Below the pieces are notes generated by a model that saw only the letters and a program-made list of their open reading frames with translations, did not search any database and was not told where the DNA came from. The position numbers and the translations under genes were made by a program. Positions 53,801 to 57,599 of a stretch of DNA of 64,000 bases are shown in pieces. This stretch comes from Mimachlamys varia. Taxonomy: Eukaryota > Mollusca > Bivalvia > Pectinida > Pectinidae. The stretch lies in the NCBI GenBank assembly GCA_947623455.1, contig OX392529.1:63425686-63489685 (forward strand), given 5' to 3'. Each line of letters opens with the position of its first letter. Positions within the stretch are counted from its first letter, which is position 1.

Positions 53801-56800
53801 GGATGAAGAGTTACAAAATGTTTAAATGAATGACATAAACCCACTTTCAAGGTCACAAGGGAAAATATTTTAAAAATTTAAGTAGCTTCTTGTTAATAAT
53901 CGAAAGACCTGGTAAACTGATATTTGGCCTGTATCATGCTTGGATGAAGAGCTACCAAGATGTTGTTATCATGCTTGGATGAAGAGCTACCAAGTTGTTT
54001 TTAAATGAATGACATTTACCGACGTTCAAGCGCATAGAGGTCATATGTGTTAAAAATCTTCCCGCAACCTCTTCTCAGTAATCGAAAGGCTCGGGGACTG
54101 ATATTTTGCTGGTAACATGCTGGGATGAATGGATACTAAGTTTGTTCATTGACCTTACAAGGTCCCATGGTTAAGATATGTTATTATATTTATATTTTTC
54201 GGCATACTGTATCTATTACTAACTTTAAAAGGTGCAGCATATTTGTGTGTTGCGTCGTATTTAGATAACTTCACAATAACCATTAAAAAATCATACAGGT
54301 GATTTTTCTTTATAGTCGGATAACCGTTGAGGCGAATGGGCCTTTTGTCTAATTTCAACATTTGAAACATGGACGAAAGGAAGAACAGCAATGTGAATCT
54401 AATCTAACAGTACATAGCATACAGGTCAAAGTTAGTACCTTGCTGCTGTCAATCCTATTATTATATACATGGTATATATTATTTAGCCATCAATAGAATA
54501 TATCCGGAATGGGTCGTTTTGTGTATTGTTATAATCCGTATCTTGTTTCTATGTTTTGTCGTTAACTTCCTGTTTCCGGAAAATAAAATGAAAAGTTGAA
54601 GGAGGAGTTGTATTCGATTTCATCTATAAAGACTCCTCTCACATATTAATACAAGAATAACTTCACCTTGGTACACTAGTATAATGACAAAAGTAGTACA
54701 AAATAACCACAATTGAGGTCATATCTCTTCACAAGCTTTTAATACCTTAACAGAGTTTGATTTTTTGAAGATCGTTATAATTCTTTCATCCTGACAGGCA
54801 TTTTTTGAAAGGTTCAGTTCCCCATGCCACACTACAGTACTACGCTGTCAGTCTTTCAGTACTTTGATTATCTTTCAGGTCACCTCCATGGTCTTCTTGG
54901 CAACTATAATGGGAACTCGAATGATGACTTTGTTTCGCGGACAGGAGAACAGCTCAGTCCTAACATAGATATGGAACAGATTCACTTCGAATTTGGCATG
55001 ACATGTGAGTCTCCTTAATTAGATATAAAGGAATTTCGTTTAAGCCGTGTTTAGATTTTCTTCGATGCCCTTACTACATTTGTAAACTGCAAATTATACC
55101 TGGTCGAACGTGCATTTTTAAAACAGTAATAGATATACATAAAAATAAATATTTCTCTCAACTTTTCAGGGTTTGTACCCGAAAACAGGACTCTATTTTC
55201 AAACGGTATGACTGAAGCATTAGACTTTGTACCAACGTTCAGTGACTCAAATACTTTGCCGGCGCGGAACGGTACTGATGAAATGTGCGGAGACAATGTT
55301 CAATGTCGATTTGATTTCCAAGTCACTGGTAACGAGGCTATAGCCAGGAGCACCGCCAACTTTATCAACAAATTTAATGTGCTGAAGAAAGATTTGGTGA
55401 AAGGTAAGTCACCTACTAATTTATCTTATAACGTAACCCAAACCAAAAATGAAGAAACTGTCTTGTCGCGCCTAATAGATGCTACAGTACGGACCACTTG
55501 TAAACAATCTGTTACTCACCGTGTTCACCATCCTTCGATTTCCTAGTTATTATTTACATGTCACCCTAAATATCTCTTACCAGTGGTTCGCTGTCCCTTC
55601 TTGGATACACCAGAGAATGGAATAAGAAATATAACTGGTTACTTCCCAGGAGCAAATGCTAGCTTCGAGTGTTTATCAGGCTTCGTCAGTATGGGTGGAG
55701 ACCACAGGCAGATTTGTTTGGAGGACGGCACATGGTCAGGCAGCACCATAGTATGTGTAAAACCAGGTACGTAAATAGGTTGATAAAAGGTACAAAACGT
55801 AGGTTTACGCAAACACGTATATTTGTTACATAACTATTGTATCTAATCGAACATGCCATGAAAACAAATACAATAAGTAAAATCCAAACAAGTGATTTCC
55901 TTCAAATGGCTTTCTGGAAACTTTTGTATGTTTTGACTTTCTGGAAACTTTTGTATGTTTTGACTTTCTGGAAACACTGGCATGTTTTGACTTTCTGGAA
56001 ACTTTTGTATGTTTTGACTTTCTGGAAACTTTTGTATGTTTTGACTTTCTGGAAACACTAGCATGTTTTGACTTTCTGGAAACTTTTGTATGTTTTGGGG
56101 GTTTTTATTGGCAATAAGGGTATATTTTTTTTCTATGTTTTGTGTAAGCTTTAGTAACGGTCGTTATTTATATTTACAGTACACCAGGAAGATCAGGGCT
56201 ATTCACAAACAATCATCATCTACACCACGAGTGGTACCGGCATCAGTGTTTTCATCGTCATTGTTATATGCGTCATATGTCAGTATCGTCGACGCCAGCC
56301 GAAGACGGCCGATGTAGAGGAGTGAGTATAAGTTAAAGTTTCTCTCTAGTTGGAAACTGACAGTAATACTAACCATAGTTTAAAAGTGAATACTTTGCCT
56401 GGTTGTCAGCCCCTGCCAGTTCTCCTTGTTTATTTGTCGTCCTGTTCTGATTTCAGGGATGTACCTCACGTAGAGTTACCTGTCCTATTTTCCCCATCCA
56501 ACATTCCAAAACCAATTTTTGAGAATGAGGAATTCCTGGAAATGTAAGTATATAAGTAATATTTGATAAGTTAAGTTGCATATTAACTCACGAAGATTGA
56601 ATTAAGGTACAATTTCGAAAGTATCCCGAAACTTGATAAATACTGTTTGTCTTACTTGTTTAAGGCTGATACCAAAGCGTAGCTATCATTACATGCACTT
56701 ACAATTTACTTGCATGTGTCAACGCTATGGAAATATAGACATATTCAGGTGTTGATGGTGCTTGTTTTAATCCCAGCTCTACAGTCAGAGTAGTACTTTA

Positions 56801-56909
56801 ATTGATCATCCTTTGTTGCAGGCTTGGACAGTTAAATTCTGGAGACGGGTTTAAAATTCCACGCCCAAGTTACGTCGATCCGCAATTATTTGATGAGTAT
56901 TTCTTCTAG
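8587..56909 (+). CDS. mesh: Mesh-like transmembrane protein (NIDO-AMOP-VWD-Sushi), 18 coding exons, complete
   Basis: Spliced model, join(8587..8856, 41830..42120, 42444..42581, 44343..44505, 44729..44980, 45734..45873, 46066..46208, 47593..47862, 49429..49685, 50417..50560, 52155..52316, 52603..52746, 54879..55004, 55170..55403, 55584..55766, 56180..56321, 56457..56543, 56822..56909). It gives 3,234 coding bases, 1,077 residues, and no internal stop; all introns are GT-AG and all phases match. Domains by residue: signal peptide about 1-43, NIDO about 100-280, IPT/E-set-like 288-465, AMOP about 484-570, VWD about 645-840 with GDPH at 646-649, Sushi 912-972, membrane helix about 984-1006, tail to 1077. 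This order is that of Drosophila Mesh, a smooth septate junction protein of gut epithelium; vertebrate SUSD2 shares AMOP-VWD-Sushi but lacks NIDO. In MUC4 and SUSD2 the GDPH site is cleaved, so cleavage after Asp647 is likely (inference). A non-coding 5' exon cannot be excluded. The junctional role in this animal is inferred from the family. Confidence 0.92.
8857..10103. other. Start of intron 1, no recognised element
   Basis: A C18-type homopolymer lies at about 8914-8931. Three short copies of a 'gtcgtaacggaccacac' motif occur at 10045-10105. No coding signal. Confidence 0.5.
10104..10446 (+). repeat. Tandem repeat, about 110-bp unit, 3 copies
   Basis: The unit starts 'tgagccgtagaaatta' at 10105, 10215, 10324 and (partial) 10433. 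The three full copies are nearly identical, so the amplification is recent. Confidence 0.9.
10503..10673. mobile_element. MITE-like hairpin, about 170 bp
   Basis: Left 'ggttattggatatggaatt' is matched on the right by 'aattccatatccaataacc'. Pairing continues through 'cgagttaattatttttttaa' to a centre near 10585. Confidence 0.75.
11037..11201. mobile_element. MITE-like hairpin with 'tacggaagccggttagtgcc' ends
   Basis: Near-perfect terminal inverted repeats of about 50 bases, ending in 'ggcactaaccggcttccgta'. The centre is made of 'aagtcgtaattacga' copies. A half copy lies at 6838. Confidence 0.85.
11202..11595. other. Intron 1 spacer with two degenerate outliers of the 30-bp repeat
   Basis: Two units resembling the following array ('ctccggtacggagatttata') occur at 11207-11262, separated from it by about 330 bases of ordinary sequence. 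Confidence 0.6.
11596..13450 (+). repeat. 30-bp minisatellite, about 60 copies
   Basis: Unit 'ggatatctccggtacgggga' plus 'tttataccct'. Because 30 is divisible by three, all three plus frames stay open for hundreds of codons (for example 492 codons from 11697, reading GTGIYTLDIS). These ORFs are repeat artefacts. Copies diverge toward the 3' end. Confidence 0.95.
13451..13984. other. Intron 1 spacer
   Basis: AT-rich sequence between two arrays. No motif or coding signal recognised. Confidence 0.5.
13985..15568 (+). repeat. 56-bp minisatellite, about 28 copies
   Basis: The unit contains 'cataccttcccgtactggct', 'gggtctcattctcgtggtg' and 'tctgtatggcccactgt'. The final copy changes into the next array within one unit, at about 15568. 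Confidence 0.93.
15569..17712 (+). repeat. 42-bp minisatellite, about 50 copies, highly uniform
   Basis: The unit contains 'aggcagcgcctatatcagtc' and 'tttatctggggttataggtg' plus 'ta'. It directly abuts the 56-bp array. Forty-two is divisible by three, giving the spurious peptide repeat CKAAPISVFIWGYR. One unit is irregular at 16230-16255. Confidence 0.95.
17865..18410 (-). pseudogene. Non-LTR retrotransposon (LINE) RT fragment
   Basis: Minus strand, two frames. First part INVCFVDFKR with a Y-TTWH context, the RT stretch before the active site; then DDLLILSEPAAGLQKSL and WQLSININNTKTMIF, the active-site region of LINE reverse transcriptases. The usual Y-A before DD is N-P here, and frames shift between the parts, so it is dead. 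It sits between two minisatellites. Confidence 0.75.
18427..18962 (+). repeat. 17-bp minisatellite, about 31 copies
   Basis: Unit 'ctcagaacgtatatgta'. Variation is mainly at ctc/ttc/cac/ccc between cores. Spurious ORFs run through all plus frames. Confidence 0.93.
18963..19317. other. Intron 1 spacer
   Basis: Nothing recognised between the 17-bp and 27-bp arrays. Confidence 0.5.
19318..19790 (+). repeat. 27-bp minisatellite, about 17 copies, G-rich
   Basis: Unit 'ggtcatcaggtcagagggga' plus 'agggcgg', purine-rich on the plus strand, with several length variants lacking the 'gcgg' part. Confidence 0.9.
20110..24488 (+). repeat. 40-bp minisatellite, about 109 copies, with higher-order duplication
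   Basis: Unit 'tcacagttactgtatactac' plus 'gatagagagatgtactcccc'. A 46-bp variant carries 'acaggt' inserted after 'tact(g)t'. Three of these markers (21121, 21607, 22091) recur at exactly +1,336 (22457, 22943, 23427). This shows a 1.3-kb tandem duplication of about 33 units, roughly 20825-22160 copied to 22161-23496. Confidence 0.95.
24489..25030. other. Intron 1 spacer
   Basis: No array, ORF or element recognised. Confidence 0.5.
25030..25345. mobile_element. Retroelement 3' end with tail-to-tail inverted copy
   Basis: Plus-strand 3' end (peptide-like DVTKIYMAVVVDETENAYSS, then 'ggttattcgattttgagttc'), then at 25262-25345 the same end on the minus strand. The arms are about 70 bases and the centre is at about 25255. 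Confidence 0.65.
25346..25644. other. Intron 1 spacer
   Basis: The short plus ORF here shows no motif. Confidence 0.4.
25645..26330 (+). repeat. 32-bp minisatellite, about 21 copies
   Basis: The unit contains 'actctatatgtttaataaga' and 'tgtgggctccag'. Two alternating variants (ttaat/tttat and gctcc/gcccc) differ between copies. Confidence 0.93.
26331..27790. other. Intron 1 spacer with a degenerate tRNA-like stretch
   Basis: At about 27000-27125, 'gtcgtggtggacga' and 'cagttcgagcccc' resemble worn A and B boxes of a tRNA-derived SINE. A 29-base direct repeat lies at 27155-27212. The ORFs at 26341-26691 (minus) and 26685-26954 (plus) have no recognised domain. Confidence 0.4.
27795..27985 (+). 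mobile_element. Degenerate SINE related to the one at 38665
   Basis: Weak B-box-like 'caggtacgagcc', then a 3' body 'actgaccttaaatgactttt' and 'taatacgaggataaacag' that parallels 'ccttaaatggccatag' and 'taatacggcgtaaagcac' at 38812-38850. Confidence 0.45.
28060..28397 (+). repeat. 30-bp minisatellite, 11 copies
   Basis: Unit 'ttcttattctactctggttt' plus 'ggtataaaat'. Both strands stay open (FLILLWFGIK on plus, NFIPNQSRIR on minus) because the period is divisible by three. I treat both ORFs as artefacts. Confidence 0.93.
28398..29154. other. Intron 1 spacer
   Basis: No recognised element. Confidence 0.45.
29155..29612 (+). repeat. 22/24-bp minisatellite, about 20 copies
   Basis: Units 'gttatagacggttatcgtga' plus 'caat' alternate with a form lacking 'ta'. 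Confidence 0.9.
29613..30835. other. Intron 1 spacer
   Basis: No recognised gene or element; ORFs are short and featureless. Confidence 0.45.
30836..31765 (+). repeat. Degenerate dispersed repeat, about 270-bp period, 4 partial copies
   Basis: The block 'ggtctggccacacccctagg', 'gacctagtttgtgagt' and 'ccaccatataaccata' recurs at about 30846, 31115, 31360 (diverged) and 31675. Linked blocks ('gtccctgggtcataa', 'gagaagtaaacaaac') lie between. Probably an old repetitive element rather than a minisatellite. Confidence 0.7.
31838..32005 (+). repeat. About 47-bp tandem repeat, 3.5 copies
   Basis: Unit 'gttgagcgatacaggccctc' with 'tctgcgatgtttta'. Adjacent to the degenerate repeat above and possibly part of the same element. 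Confidence 0.85.
32006..33565. other. Intron 1 spacer
   Basis: No recognised element; short ORFs on both strands lack motifs. Confidence 0.45.
33566..33872 (+). repeat. 53-bp minisatellite, about 5.7 copies, AT-rich
   Basis: The unit contains 'tgtttgacattattgtccac' and 'atcttatacaatattatatt'. Copies are nearly identical. Confidence 0.92.
33873..35029. other. Intron 1 spacer
   Basis: No recognised element apart from an alternating 'tacgtacgtacac' stretch at 34604-34630. Confidence 0.45.
35030..35108 (+). repeat. 18-bp tandem repeat, about 4 copies
   Basis: Unit 'ctgtacctgtactacata'. Confidence 0.9.
35451..35545. mobile_element. MITE-like element with 18-19-bp terminal inverted repeats
   Basis: Starts 'tagtccgaagggttctgat' and ends with the exact reverse complement 'atcagaacccttcggacta'. 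The interior of about 55 bases is unpaired. Confidence 0.8.
35601..35981. mobile_element. MITE family 'aaggcccaatata', long copy
   Basis: Left end 'aaggcccaatatacgtaact', right end 'tatattgggcctt'. Shares both ends and 'gcatggttatcaactgga' with the shorter copy at 45059. The extra central part (about 35665-35830) is probably an insertion. Confidence 0.75.
36008..36700 (-). mobile_element. Degenerate retroelement 3' end, minus strand
   Basis: Minus-strand copy of the element also seen at 1585 and 51405: 'agagaataccaaaacgtcaa' at the 3' end, then the 'catcgacgacacgcgccatg' block and a broken RT-like stretch further in. A hairpin element is inserted at 36291. Confidence 0.65.
36291..36422. mobile_element. 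MITE-like hairpin inserted in the retroelement copy
   Basis: Ends 'cagttgcttgagtttctgtc' and 'gacagaaactcaagcaactg' are exact reverse complements. 'attcaat' flanks both sides at 36282 and 36425, a possible target duplication. Confidence 0.8.
36972..37190 (+). mobile_element. tRNA-derived SINE, second family
   Basis: A box 'tggtgcattgg', perfect B box 'GGTTCGACTCC', then 'accgggtactccggtttcct' and an end 'aataacttgtttcacaattg'. A truncated relative lies at 6310. The SINE produces the spurious 78-codon ORF from 36943. Confidence 0.78.
37325..38195 (+). repeat. Composite minisatellite (about 32/18 bp) with inverted sub-motifs
   Basis: Core 'gacagaccgtagtcac' alternates with 'atatcgtccgtccagt' or 'gtccgtcactgga'. 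The block 37485-37730 is repeated near-exactly about 300 bases later. 'tccagtga' and its reverse complement 'tcactgga' both occur in the same position of the unit. Confidence 0.88.
38196..38664. other. Intron 1 spacer
   Basis: Nothing recognised. Confidence 0.45.
38665..38865 (+). mobile_element. SINE-like element, third family
   Basis: tRNA-like head with a worn B box ('gggttccaggc'), then 'accaggtactgaccgttgat', 'tctccgggtactccggtttt' and a 3' end 'ccttaaatggccatag'. A degenerate relative lies at 27795. Confidence 0.65.
38866..39172. other. Intron 1 spacer
   Basis: Nothing recognised. Confidence 0.4.
39173..39296 (+). repeat. 31-bp tandem repeat, 4 copies
   Basis: Unit 'gaatcgatttaacaaaatgg' plus 'ctgaccactgg'. 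Confidence 0.88.
39392..39512 (+). repeat. About 41-bp degenerate tandem repeat, 3 copies
   Basis: The unit contains 'gtaaagttcc.tttggtccc' and 'ttgtgcatgtc'. Copies are clearly diverged. Confidence 0.75.
39513..40034. other. Intron 1 spacer
   Basis: AT-rich, nothing recognised. Confidence 0.45.
40035..41775 (+). repeat. 41-bp minisatellite, about 42 copies
   Basis: Unit 'tagtatgacttggttcgtca' plus 'gagataggatgtttaacttt(c)'. The two main variants are aactttc and tatatgtc. A rare 8-base doubling ('aggatgatagg') occurs at 41036 and again 335 bases later, indicating multi-unit duplication. It ends about 55 bases before exon 2 and does not include the exon 2 acceptor. Confidence 0.95.
41830..42120 (+). 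CDS. mesh: Exon 2: NIDO domain, first half
   Basis: Residues 91-187, phase 0 to phase 0. Begins VNNNGLLTF after acceptor TTTCAG and carries the NIDO signatures FWADVD (123-128) and TWFEVGYYG (171-179). The donor chosen is ACGG|GTAAGT at 42121 because it alone leaves phase 0 for exon 3; a nearer GT at 42110 would give phase 1. The chosen donor is the first unit of a tandem array of near-identical donors (see the 30-bp repeat that follows), so its exact use needs transcript support. Confidence 0.88.
42115..42340 (+). repeat. 30-bp array of exon 2 splice-donor copies, about 8 units
   Basis: Unit 'gtaagtgatatcaggcaagg' plus 'ggaattacgg'. The first unit boundary is the exon 2 donor itself (ACGG|GTAAGT). 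Following units repeat the donor hexamer, ending in a GTATGT variant. The second donor is exactly 30 bases on, so its use would add ten residues (starting VSDIRQGELR) without a stop. Confidence 0.9.
42444..42581 (+). CDS. mesh: Exon 3: NIDO domain, middle
   Basis: Residues 188-233, phase 0 to phase 0. Acceptor CTTTTGCAG. KNTFQLVLATNGEESYAFF continues the NIDO fold (the family pattern is TFQxVLATD...SFxxFxY), followed by LQW and a small-residue loop ending GGYPAQ. Donor CAG|GTAACA. The last 39 bases of this exon and its donor are copied eight times in the following intron. Confidence 0.9.
42543..43147 (+). repeat. 67-bp array containing exon 3's 3' end and donor, 9 units
   Basis: The unit comprises 39 exon-3-like bases ('ggcaactcgtccacgggact' to 'cggcccag'), the donor GTAACA and 'ctgacactaaatagctatat'. 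Donor-like sites fall at 42582 (real), 42655, 42722, 42789, 42856, 42923, 42990, 43057 and 43124 (GC instead of GT). Each intron part has an in-frame stop shortly after the real donor. Confidence 0.93.
43285..44342 (+). repeat. 24-bp minisatellite ending in exon 4's acceptor, about 43 units
   Basis: Unit 'ggttggtgttatcatttttg' plus 'tgaa'. Variants with 'gtgtag' for 'gtgaag' create TTTTTGTGTAG|GTGGGT, the same bases as the exon 4 acceptor and first exon bases, for instance near 43311, 43622 and 43765. The array runs without a gap into the real acceptor at 44342. Confidence 0.92.
44343..44505 (+). CDS. mesh: Exon 4: end of NIDO domain
   Basis: Residues 234-287 plus one base. Begins VGFNSEDG and ends the NIDO domain with KWVFGVSG; then IRDVQCNHD. 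Acceptor GTGTAG|GTGGGT, donor GATG|GTCAGT, phase 0 to 1. The acceptor lies inside the last unit of a 24-bp minisatellite that fills intron 3. Confidence 0.88.
44729..44980 (+). CDS. mesh: Exon 5: IPT/E-set-like domain
   Basis: Residues 288-371. VQIKIVPNNGYMFGGEEFRV followed by GPCF, paired cysteines and an NYST glycosylation-type motif resembles the IPT/TIG-like (E-set) module that follows NIDO in Mesh proteins. Acceptor TTCTTCAG, donor GTAAGT, phase 1 to 1. No tandem array touches either junction. Confidence 0.87.
45059..45272. mobile_element. MITE family 'aaggcccaatata', short copy in intron 5
   Basis: 214 bases with ends 'aaggcccaatatac' and 'gtatattgggcctt'. Interior 'gcatggttatcaactgga' is shared with 35601-35981. 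It starts 79 bases after the exon 5 donor. Confidence 0.8.
45290..45618 (+). repeat. 22-bp minisatellite in intron 5, about 14 copies
   Basis: Unit 'cccgtgaatactgatttgat' plus 'tt'; the 5' copies are more diverged. It does not reach either splice site. Confidence 0.85.
45734..45873 (+). CDS. mesh: Exon 6: Ig/Fn3-like region between IPT and AMOP
   Basis: Residues 372-418, phase 1 to 0. Contains VEVEWNSTGLPSSQHW, typical of the beta-sandwich segment between the IPT-like and AMOP parts of Mesh proteins. Acceptor ATTGTAG, donor CAG|GTAGAA. The domain name is tentative. Confidence 0.85.
46066..46208 (+). CDS. mesh: Exon 7: second half of the pre-AMOP region
   Basis: Residues 419-465 plus two bases, phase 0 to 2. 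Begins YKNGVPNF; two beta-strand-like segments and RVRESQPVSW follow. Acceptor TTTTCCAG, donor TGGAG|GTAGGT at 46209. This donor is the first of about 19 copies, because the 37-bp minisatellite directly after it repeats GGGAG|GTAGGT. Confidence 0.87.
46205..46908 (+). repeat. 37-bp array starting at exon 7's donor, about 19 copies
   Basis: Unit 'gtaggtgtacgacactgggg' plus 'gtagggtaaacagggag'. The real donor TGGAG|GTAGGT is the array's first unit start, and every later unit repeats GGGAG|GTAGGT. The minus strand is open for 265 codons, which I treat as an artefact. Confidence 0.93.
46909..47539. other. Intron 7 remainder
   Basis: Contains an acceptor-like stretch 'tgtttcag' then 'tgtaccggaagctg' at about 47468-47489, resembling the exon 8 start, and 'tgtggtccgata' at 47104. 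The 112-codon ORF at 46998-47336 crosses these and matches no family. Confidence 0.5.
47540..47617 (+). repeat. 60-bp duplication of the exon 8 start
   Basis: The 18-mer 'gtagctgtgtggtccgat' occurs at 47540-47557 (intron) and 47600-47617 (exon 8, coding VAVWSD). Confidence 0.85.
47593..47862 (+). CDS. mesh: Exon 8: AMOP domain, cysteine-rich core
   Basis: Residues 466-555. AMOP pattern: W484, C489, W492, CPC at 509-511, QAxxDTGRFxxDPLC (C529), C540, then YKPGAVQC (C549). AMOP domains are extracellular adhesion modules with conserved cysteines. Acceptor GTTTTAG|CG, donor AAAG|GTAAGT, phase 2 to 2. The 18 bases at 47600-47617 are repeated exactly 60 bases upstream in the intron. Confidence 0.92.
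48323..48452 (+). repeat. 65-bp tandem duplication in intron 8
   Basis: 'tctgactatttcatatctgt' to 'gatgattcgccat' occurs twice in tandem, directly before the 39-bp array. Confidence 0.9.
48453..49428 (+). repeat. 39-bp array running into exon 9's acceptor, about 24 copies
   Basis: Unit 'cagttcgactttaaccagat' plus 'actttataatcctccatct'. The real acceptor region ('tttaatcaggtcctttattc' then 'tgttttcag') aligns with a last, slightly shortened unit. Each unit has a pyrimidine-rich CTCAG. The period is divisible by three, so long ORFs on both strands (353 and 325 codons) are artefacts. Confidence 0.92.
49429..49685 (+). CDS. mesh: Exon 9: end of AMOP domain
   Basis: Residues 556-641. Starts with GASCCYD, the double-cysteine end of the AMOP core, then DSNGGGSSLRY and LHCCQYSVDMC, which match the conserved AMOP-to-VWD connector of Mesh and SUSD2. 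Acceptor CTGTTTTCAG, donor GCAG|GTTTGT, phase 2 to 1. The acceptor sits in what looks like a degenerate last copy of the 39-bp repeat filling intron 8. Confidence 0.9.
49827..50426 (+). repeat. 46-bp array of exon 10 acceptor copies, 12 decoys plus the real site
   Basis: Unit 'aagtcccttgtctttgaacg', 'gttgtttgtttttgtcag', 'cccaagct'. Acceptor-like ends recur every 46 bases; the first decoy exon start would be 49865 and the real one is 50417 (12 x 46 later). Each decoy copies the pyrimidine tract, the AG and the first ten exon bases. Decoy use would read AQAKSLVFERLFVFVSPS and stop. Confidence 0.95.
50417..50560 (+). CDS. mesh: Exon 10: start of VWD domain with GDPH motif
   Basis: Residues 642-689, phase 1 to 1. 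AQAVGDPHLTTLDGKDYTFN and GLGDFILVEDD are classic von Willebrand type D openings. The GDPH motif at 646-649 is the site of Asp-Pro cleavage known in related mucin-like proteins. The acceptor TTTTTGTCAG|CC is the last of 13 copies in a 46-bp array; only this copy continues into the VWD reading frame. Confidence 0.92.
51000..51095 (+). repeat. About 34-bp tandem repeat, 3 copies
   Basis: Unit 'cggctatcgtgattaccaaa' plus 'gtaaaagcctgact'. Confidence 0.85.
51167..51290. mobile_element. MITE-like inverted-repeat element in intron 10
   Basis: Ends 'tttgactgcgta' and 'tacgcagtcaaa', with imperfect pairing inward ('gttggcgacaaacata' against 'tatgttcgttgccaac'; 'actatgg' against 'ccatag'). Confidence 0.75.
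51405..52112 (+). pseudogene. Retroelement RT C-terminal part and 3' end, in intron 10
   Basis: Near-open plus frame: YPSELQIKDTTDSSTSAAYL, LYDKRDDFLIVNFPFLDSN, SQLIRYSRTCSKYRDFRDR and FYGRHLCL. This is the region after the active site in a widespread animal RT family. The 3' end has the 'gtcgtcgatgaagcagaaga' block and '...ggtattctct'. 5'-truncated, lacking the catalytic motif. Confidence 0.72.
52155..52316 (+). CDS. mesh: Exon 11: VWD domain, second segment
   Basis: Residues 690-743, phase 1 to 1. GHYQNASIFTGVAM follows directly on exon 10, then alternating hydrophobic strands (VIEVHRD, RILVNGVFVN). Acceptor CTCTTCCAG, donor AAAG|GTGAGT. Confidence 0.9.
52603..52746 (+). CDS. mesh: Exon 12: VWD domain, third segment
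   Basis: Residues 744-791, phase 1 to 1. Strand-rich sequence (ILVVLESTGLSVSMDV, NVLVMVGD). Acceptor CCTTGCAG, donor AAAG|GTAACC. Both junctions encode Gly, as do those of exons 11 and 13. Confidence 0.88.
52927..53700 (+). pseudogene. Second RT remnant with FRHIDDV active site, in intron 12
   Basis: LAKSFNFTFRHIDDVLSINN carries the RT catalytic motif (usually YIDDV, here HIDDV). After a stop and frameshifts the region continues with LYDKRDD- and YGVYVSQLILYS-like stretches, then the same 3' end as at 51405, with an internal deletion at about 53610. Confidence 0.72.
53705..54170 (+). repeat. Degenerate repeat with 'catgcttggatgaagagcta' blocks, about 4 copies
   Basis: Blocks at about 53718, 53785, 53930 and 54110 share 'ctgt.tcatgcttggatga', 'aatgaatgacat' and 'taatcgaaaggc'. 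Spacing is 70-185 bases. Probably an old dispersed repeat, not a minisatellite. Confidence 0.65.
54190..54262 (+). mobile_element. Fragment of the hammerhead-associated repeat, ribozyme lost
   Basis: 'cggcatactgtatctattac' followed by 'aactttaaaaggtgcagcat' matches the stretch downstream of the hammerheads at 2530 and 2904. The core motif is absent here. Confidence 0.6.
54263..54878. other. Intron 12 remainder
   Basis: No recognised element. Ends in a pyrimidine-rich tract with three CAG sites before exon 13. Confidence 0.45.
54879..55004 (+). CDS. mesh: Exon 13: VWD domain, GLLGNYNG segment
   Basis: Residues 792-833, phase 1 to 1. GHLHGLLGNYNGNSNDDF matches the VWD pattern GLLGxYNxxxxDDF seen in Mesh and SUSD2. 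Start choice: acceptor CTTTCAG at 54878 is the only nearby one leaving phase 1; an upstream acceptor (CTGACAG at about 54799) runs into a TGA in that phase, and CTTTCAG at 54859 leaves the wrong phase. Donor ACAT|GTGAGT. Confidence 0.85.
55170..55403 (+). CDS. mesh: Exon 14: end of VWD and linker to Sushi
   Basis: Residues 834-911, phase 1 to 1. Completes FGMTW (VWD end, W from the spliced codon), then FVPENRTLF, a proline-poor linker, MCGDNVQCRFD and a helical NFINKFNVLKKDLVK segment. Mesh and SUSD2 have the same cysteine pair before their Sushi domain. Donor AAAG|GTAAGT. Confidence 0.88.
55584..55766 (+). CDS. mesh: Exon 15: Sushi (CCP) domain
   Basis: Residues 912-972, phase 1 to 1: one whole Sushi domain in one symmetric exon, as is usual for this module. 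Four cysteines at 915, 941, 956 and 969 and the conserved Trp at 962 in DGTWSG; also GYFPGANASFEC and SGF. Acceptor CTTACCAG, donor CCAG|GTACGT. Confidence 0.93.
55905..56100 (+). repeat. 27-bp minisatellite in intron 15, about 7 copies
   Basis: Unit 'ctttctggaaacttttgtat' plus 'gttttga', with two variants containing 'cactggcatg' or 'cactagcatg'. Ends about 80 bases before exon 16. Confidence 0.9.
56180..56321 (+). CDS. mesh: Exon 16: transmembrane helix
   Basis: Residues 973-1019, phase 1 to 2. A helix of about 20 residues, ending ISVFIVIVICVIC, is followed by QYRRRQPK, a basic stop-transfer signal, giving type I topology. Acceptor TTTACAG, donor GAGGA|GTGAGT. Confidence 0.88.
56457..56543 (+). 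CDS. mesh: Exon 17: cytoplasmic tail
   Basis: Residues 1020-1048, phase 2 to 2. DVPHVELPVLFSPSN and FENEEFLEM: proline-rich then acidic, with no known enzymatic motif. Acceptor GATTTCAG, donor AAAT|GTAAGT. Confidence 0.8.
56822..56909 (+). CDS. mesh: Exon 18: C terminus and stop
   Basis: Residues 1049-1077 and TAG at 56907-56909. The C-terminal end is acidic-aromatic (DPQLFDEYFF). It is not a canonical class I PDZ ligand, although hydrophobic C termini can bind PDZ domains. Acceptor TTGTTGCAG. Confidence 0.82.
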
Positions 56910-57084
56910 TCAGGGATGTTACTTTTATGTGTGGATTTGCCTTTGGACTGAAGTACATGCCGTATACAGAATGTACATGACAGCTACACATTAACGGGAA
57001 TTGTGGAAGTGTTTGTGACTTATTATTCCTCGGGCACATTGGTATTCACGTCTAGTCTACAAGTAGAGAACGTTGCCCAGTGAC

Positions 57085-57265
57085 TATTTACAGTGGCTTT
57101 CTACCAAGGTTATCCGTAGTGGATATCAACAGTGGCTGTCTACAGTGGTTATCCATAGTGTATATCAACAGTGGCTGTCTACAGTTGTTATCCATAGTGG
57201 ATATCAACAGTGGCTGTCTACAGTGGTTATTTTTAGTAGTTATCAACTGTGGCTGTCTACTGTGT
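57085..57265 (+). repeat. About 38-bp tandem repeat, 4-5 copies
   Basis: Unit 'cagtggttatccatagtgga' plus 'tatcaacagtggctgtcta', located about 175 bases after the stop codon and possibly inside the 3' UTR. Confidence 0.88.
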
Positions 57266-57599
57266 TTAGAATATTTTAAGCTGTTCATTATTTTTATATC
57301 GAAATGGTGCTTAAGCCGCTTATCACATCTTACGGAGAAGATTACTCTGGAAATCAGTTTTTTCTGGCTTAATTATGCTTGATAAATCATTTCTCAGAAA
57401 ACAAAGTCATTCCTTTTGGACAGTTTATGAAAGAACATATGGCAATGAAGACCATGTTCTGTGTGTAACACTTTTGCAAATAGACCCGAGTCCCGGACCT
57501 GAATGTGTTCTTCTGTTGCTGCAACAGCCACGCTGACTAATGGAGTTTGAACGAAGTGACCTGTTCGTTTTGTGCTACCATAATTCAAGGGACGAAGCT

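Noticed and set aside
54799..54878. Earlier start for exon 13 at the CTGACAG acceptor
   Set aside because: In the required phase it meets TGA after a few codons. The downstream CTTTCAG fits phase and domain.
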